Source: Misgurnus anguillicaudatus
Taxonomy: Eukaryota; Chordata; Actinopteri; Cypriniformes; Cobitidae
Reading direction: 5' to 3'
Assembly (NCBI RefSeq): GCF_027580225.2
Contig: NC_073348.2
Location: forward strand, 29,662,001 to 29,726,000
Length of the DNA stretch: 64,000 nt
A model generated the notes under the pieces. The model was not told the origin of the DNA and ran no database searches. It saw only the letters and a program-made list of their open reading frames with translations. Position 1 is the first letter of the stretch. The number at the start of each line of letters is the position of its first letter. The position numbers were made by a program, and so were the translations under genes. Positions 59,732 through 64,000 of this stretch are shown piece by piece.

Positions 59732-60125
59732 AAGGTCCCGTTCTTTCTGTGTTTTTGATGCTTTGATTGTGTTTATAGTGGGCAATATAACATATGTTCA
59801 TGTTTCATGTGTAAATTATGTGTAAATTATCTGTATAGCGCTGTTTTCACTGTCCTCAAAACGGGCTGCTGTCTTACTTGTTCTATGAAGTCCCTCCTTC
59901 AGAAATACGTAACGAGTTCTGATTGTGTAGTTTGTTTAGTGTGCTGTGATTTGATAGCTTCTCGTTAGCTTAGCTGACGACTGACGTAATCTTGTGGGCG
60001 GAGTTTAGTCAAAAAACTGTTCTAGTGACGTCATTAAAGCAGGAATTAGAGGGCTGTAGTCCAAACCGGCCATTTTCTGTAGGCTTTGAAAGGCGAATTC
60101 TGTTAAAGAAAATATATCGCCTGGC
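59732..60125. repeat. Dispersed repeat 'CCCGTTCTTTCTGTGTTTTTG', fullest copy
   Basis: It is closely similar to 7043-7470, including CCCTCCTTCAGAAATACGTAAC, GTGGGCGGAGTTTAGTCAA and GAAAATATATCGCCTGGC. It begins just after ATTAAAG. The preceding short block from 59664 is of the AAAGATACAATTTGTAGTAT type. Confidence 0.78.
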
Positions 60126-61832
60126 AGTGAACTTTGAGCTTTATCATTTACAGGTATTATTTATGCTATTATAGCAACATTACACACTAACTTGGGTTTA
60201 AAAATGGGATTAGAAAGAATGTGACCTTTAATTACGCTACAGTATATAGCAGCATGAAATTATGGGATTTGTTGTCTTTTACTCAACCGCTGATGGCCAT
60301 CAATCAGATGGGAACAAGAAATCATGTTAACTGATGAGGTAAAGTAATCAAGATTTATAAATGTTGCGTTTGATGATATTGTTTTATTTCATTATGTAGG
60401 GTCTCATGTAATGTTTAAAACAAAATTGTTAGTCATAGATGTTACGGTATTAGTCCAATTTGATGGTGTGTTAACACGGCACAGAATTAAGTGTTCAGAT
60501 CAACAAATTTACCATAAAGACGTGAGTATAGCCCGACGGACGCATACTTCCACATTTGTCCACGACACGGTTGTCATGTGGTTTCTACGTTAATAAAGGC
60601 GGTAACAAGATGTCACTGTTTAGATGTTTATATATATATAACACTGGCCTTATGGTTTTAGGATATTTTACTGCTAATATCTTACAAATTGTAACTTTAA
60701 CTCAACCTTTTAAGGCAACCAGGTATCTTACTTGTTTAAGTTGAACCAACTTTTTATTTAACTTACACAATCTGAGCGATGGTGTTTATGGTGATTTTTA
60801 CCCTGATACTGAATGTTCTGGAAAGTTCTCACTCATGCATGGATGAAACTGCAGATCTTGTTTTCAGACACCCTGATAAGTTAATTAATATCAAAAAAAA
60901 TTTAATAGAAAAAAAAACAGAATAGTTGCATCAGACTCCTGCAGAAGAGATGATTAGATGTGAGAGAAAACAGATAAAGGGATTTTTTGCATCAAATGAC
61001 TAAAAGTATCTAGTCTGCTTGTACAGTATACCACCAGAATTTACTAGAGGAATGCTTGTATTTTTTCAGTCAAATGTAAAGTGGGATATTGACATTTGAC
61101 ATTATTAATGGGCTCTTGACACCTGTTTGGTCCTCATGTTGAGAAGCAGGTTTAGTGTGGAGGCATTTATCTGATGCTGTAAATGAAAGGTCACGTCGCT
61201 CTGAGAAGCGACAGCATTTATATCTCTACAGTCTTAGAACGAATGTGTTATCATCTCGATTGATGATTGGTTCTTTTAACTGGAAGGCGGGCCTTCAGTC
61301 ACCAGAGCGGCCATGAGCATTGCATTGACCCTTATTTATAGTAATAAAAATGCTCAATCTTGTTATATCCAATATCTTTGCTTTTACACAATGCAGAAAA
61401 AGATATCAGAATGTGGCCGTTTTACCGTATATCAAGTTTGTTATGAAATATTGTGTTTAATGAGCATTTTAATAAACGAATTGAGTTCATATCTTGTCTT
61501 TCATAGATTCAGGTGACATTGTACAATGTTTTGTTTGCAATTTTACATCCGGTCTTAGTTAATCATAAATGGTATGTATTAAGAGACTTATTGACCTATC
61601 AGCAAAAAGGTCCCTGCGGCCCATCTGACGCATTAACAAATGACGTGTGTATAACTGTCTGGGAAGCTCTTTGGTACTTATTAAAGCACACTGTGGTCAT
61701 TGCTTTAGATTTGCTTATTAAAGCATAATTAAGATGAAAGCATCCAATCAAACTCAGTGATGACCCTCTTTTAAAGATCAACTTGAAATTGGATTAGTTT
61801 TCTTTCAATACTGTTCCTAGCTGTGCGCTCAG

Positions 61833-61904
61833 TATGAATTCATCTCTAAAGAGCTGCCCAAGCCAGAATTTCAGCCCAAGAGACGCGCTCCGTTGTACGA
61901 GCAG
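61833..61904 (+). CDS. dlg2: dlg2 candidate cassette exon, 24 aa
   Basis: The frame encodes YEFISKELPKPEFQPKRRAP followed by LYEQ. It is 72 nt, phase 0 at both ends, flanked by TTTCTTTCAATACTGTTCC...CTCAG and GTAAAT. It lies 355 bases before the PDZ1-proximal exon, so it would insert 24 residues between ...VPY and VNG... without changing the frame. In the PSD-93 sequence I recall, these two flanking peptides are contiguous, so this exon would be optional. Codon choice looks coding, and a proline/basic motif (PKPEFQPKRR) and a Tyr at position 22 are present. I have no recalled match for the insert. Confidence 0.72.
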
Positions 61905-62259
61905 GTAAATGATTATGGATTTTAGTGTCCGGACTCAGATTTAGTCAATTACAGCAGGGGCGGTGAGGTGAATTTAAATCAGTATCGTGTCGGATCAAAA
62001 CGTACTGTTTACTGTATGAGAGAAAAGCTGAATACTAATGTTTTTAAGTGCATATTTGGCTTTAAATGATGAGGTACAGTACATGGCAGCACTTAAATAA
62101 TAACATTAGATTTAATTTTGTTTTTAGCTATCACAAAATGTTATGAAAGCTGGAGTTTTAGGATGTCAGTGTGGTGTCGCTTTTAGATATTTCATGTGAC
62201 TTTTGAATGACTAATTATATAAAACACATCTAATGGGATTTTCTTTTCTTTCCCAATAG
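61905..62259 (+). other. dlg2: Short dlg2 intron (355 nt)
   Basis: It runs from GTAAAT to TTCTTTTCTTTCCCAATAG. It is short enough to carry splicing control elements for the adjacent cassette. No repeat lies in it. Confidence 0.75.
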
Positions 62260-62310
62260 GTAAATGGGACGGAAATTGAATATGAGTTTGAAGAGATTAC
62301 ATTAGAACGG
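62260..62310 (+). CDS. dlg2: dlg2 constant exon immediately before PDZ1 (17 aa)
   Basis: The exon encodes VNGTEIEYEFEEITLER, identical to the mammalian PSD-93 stretch I recall, which leads into the first strand of PDZ1 (continuing GNSGLGFS in the family). It is 51 nt, phase 0 at both ends, with a strong pyrimidine acceptor (TTTCTTTCCCAATAG) and consensus donor GTAAGT. TEIEYEF separates dlg2 from PSD-95, where I recall the corresponding segment as TEGEMEYE, so the paralogue assignment is good. The next exon lies beyond the window. Confidence 0.97.
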
Positions 62311-62711
62311 GTAAGTGTCTTTCCTTTTCTCTGTCTCTCGATTTGCATGTCTCACCGTCACAAACTACACATGCATTATGCAGAGTTATGGTCTGTTTAA
62401 AGCTCATGTGAAATCCTCCGCCTGGTAACCCAAACACTCACAGATCGACATGTGAGCTCATGCTAGAAACTCTTAGCCCTTGACTGGAAATGGCCTGTCA
62501 TGGACTAAACACACTTTAAAAAATGCTGGGTTGTTTTAAGCCATGTTGAGTAAATATTGGACCCAGCAGTTCAGGAGATTTGATGGAGTTCTCAGTTTTA
62601 TTTAGGTATCTTTCTTCTGAAAATGCGTTAAGGATTAAGGAGCTACAAAATGATTTTAGATCTGGAATTGAGTAAATTTGATGAAAAATGTTTAAGTTCA
62701 TATTGAAATCT
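62311..62711 (+). other. dlg2: Start of the following dlg2 intron
   Basis: It includes a fragment of the ATGCTGGGTT repeat at 62518-62575. Nothing else was recognised. Confidence 0.6.
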
Positions 62712-63192
62712 TTAACTCTTTCCCCGCCATTGACGAGTTATCTTGTCAATTAAGAGAAACAGTTGCATGAAAAAAACATGTTCCTGATGAGTTTTTATGG
62801 TTATTTGTAATACCGCGATTATCCACTAGACCAATTTATTAAAAAACTGAAGCAAAAAATTACGTGTACGGTTTGATAATCATTCTGAATCTAATCTCTA
62901 ACAAAATTCCTTCACAAAAATGCATTTATGTCAGCTTTTTGCTAAAAAATATTTTATTTTTGAATAAAAATACCCATATTTAAGAGTTTATAAGCAGAAA
63001 ATTTAGATAGTTTTTTCCCCATTTTGTTTGTTTGTTTGTTTGAAAGCAGAGGGTCTGTTCATTGATTTGATATATTTGTATATTATATATTTGTATGTGT
63101 ATATTTAAAAAAAAAAAATTCCTCAGGCATTTTGTAAAACTTTTGTGAAAATCACAAACTTTTCAAAAGAAGGCTGGCAGGGAATGAGTTAA
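62712..63192. mobile_element. TTAA element 'TTAACTCTTTCCCCGCCA'
   Basis: The left end TTAACTCTTTCCCCGCCA matches the reverse complement of the right end TGGCAGGGAATGAGTTAA at 16 of 18 positions, with TTAA at both extremes. A fragment lies at 25020-25115, and CCCTGCCAATGACGAG near 58211 is another. Confidence 0.8.
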
Positions 63193-63422
63193 TAATATTG
63201 ACTATAAATTGAAGACATGGCAAATCAAAGTCACTGTATATAAGTGTTGCGTGATATGCCCCATAGTGAGATCGTCCTATCATCAGCCTGTAAGATCACC
63301 GATACACGATAGCGGTGCAATAGTTTGCTCATTCATTCGTTCATTTTTTACTCATTTATGACAAGCCACTGGATTGGTGGGCAAAAAACAGAAGCAGATT
63401 TACTCTCACGACTGCAACCCTC

Positions 63423-63843
63423 TTAAAGGAAAAACACCAATATTTTTTTTCAATATTTTACTATGTTCTTACCTTAACTTAGATGAAATAATACATGCCT
63501 ATCTTTTATCAATGCGTGCACTTTTAGTCTTTGTACAGCCCGTCGTGAGTGTGTTAGCATTTAGCCTAGCCCCATTCATTCCTATGGCTCCAAACAGGGA
63601 TGAATTTAGAAGCCACCAAACAATTCCTTGTTTTCCCTATTTAAATAATGTTACATGAGTAGTTGCATGAGTAAGTATGGTGGCCCAAAATAAAACTTTT
63701 GTTTGGAGCCATAGGAATGAATGTGGCTACGATGTACAAAGATTAAAAGTGCACGCATTGAAAAAAGATAGGTATGTATTCATTCAACTAAGTTAAGGTA
63801 AGAACATAGTAAAATATTGAAAAATGGTTGTGTTTTCCTTTAA
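63423..63843. mobile_element. TTAA foldback MITE 'AAAGGAAAAACACCA'
   Basis: TTAA lies at 63423-63426 and 63840-63843. The arms AAAATATTGAAAAATGG / CAATATTTTACTATGTTCTTACC and CATTCATTCCTATGGCTCCAAAC / GTTTGGAGCCATAGGAATGAATG pair over most of the length, giving a hairpin of about 180 bp. It lies in the dlg2 intron after the 62260 exon. Confidence 0.88.
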
Positions 63844-64000
63844 ACATGATGCCATTAATCCGTTCACGTTATTGATGCCCAGACACTCTGCAATTTTATG
63901 GGAATGTTAATGTGAAACTATGATTTAATAATAGCATAATAATAATTTAAAACTATAATTTGCAAACATGCCAAATATTGTCATAAAGGCCAGTTATTGG
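63844..64000. other. dlg2: dlg2 intron to the window edge
   Basis: AT-rich with nothing recognised. The next dlg2 exon (PDZ1) has not been reached. Confidence 0.6.

Larger units (their letters stand above)
52708..61832 (+). other. dlg2: dlg2 intron between the 52654 and 61833 exons (9.1 kb)
   Basis: The donor is GTGAGT and the acceptor is TAGCTGTGCGCTCAG. It contains the MITEs listed separately (54119-54549, 55015-56006, 58010-58517, 59173-59444, 59732-60125). At 53240-53900 there is an unclassified GC-richer patch (GGTACTACGTACTGTACCC). From 56007 to 58009 and from 60126 to 61832 nothing is recognised. Confidence 0.75.

Noticed and set aside
1..64000. CRISPR arrays, bacterial operons, rRNA and tRNA genes
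   Set aside because: The window is vertebrate. Repeats lack the regular repeat-spacer pattern, and no cloverleaf or rRNA core motif was found by eye.

Overview
This window comes from a vertebrate, almost certainly a teleost of the carp/zebrafish type. The evidence is small spliced exons in long AT-rich introns, Tc1-like transposons, dense short inverted-repeat elements (MITEs) with TTAA, TA, TAA or 8-bp target duplications, long microsatellites, and cyprinid-style repeats such as the 'AAAGGGATAGTTCACCC' type. No bacterial-type genes, CRISPR arrays, rRNAs or tRNAs were seen.

The only host gene I can identify lies on the + strand: the 5' part of dlg2 (PSD-93/chapsyn-110), a synaptic MAGUK scaffold. 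Two exons are unmistakable: 52654-52707 (ASPAPIIVNTDTLESVPY) and 62260-62310 (VNGTEIEYEFEEITLER). They form the linker just before PDZ1. An upstream alternative first exon at 44400-44714 begins MTAYLSKQQSCC and matches the pattern of a mammalian PSD-93 amino terminus that I recall as starting MNAYLTKQHSC. Between the two constant exons lies a 72-nt, phase 0-0 exon at 61833-61904 with good splice sites, probably a cassette. Two further candidate first exons, at 14852-14929 and 33213-33461, also end at phase-0 donors and could splice to 52654. The window would then hold up to three alternative promoters of one gene, each giving a different amino terminus to the same PDZ/SH3/GK scaffold. PDZ1 and the rest of the gene lie beyond position 64000.

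Layout: 1-1264 decayed Tc1-like element; 2398-3738 giant pyrimidine tract; 4516-4743 near-perfect hairpin; 5655-6057 TTAA MITE; 6473-10032 four-level nested transposons including a second Tc1; 11428-11856 hAT MITE with perfect 8-bp duplication; 12187-13924 second nested complex; 14852 candidate first exon; 16554-17498 element carrying a small conserved ORF; 19293-20806 MITE and teleost repeat; 24192-24962 Harbinger-like MITE; 26981-28606 third nested complex; 30930-31967 TTAA element with a TTAA element inside; 33213 candidate first exon; 33834-34191 hAT MITE; 36-44 kb several MITEs; 44400 dlg2 first exon; 46937-48019 third Tc1 copy; 50-56 kb repeats around the 52654 exon; 58-64 kb MITEs around the cassette and PDZ1-proximal exons.

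All transposase genes seen are broken. All repeat calls rest on internal comparison of copies and their ends, not on a database search.
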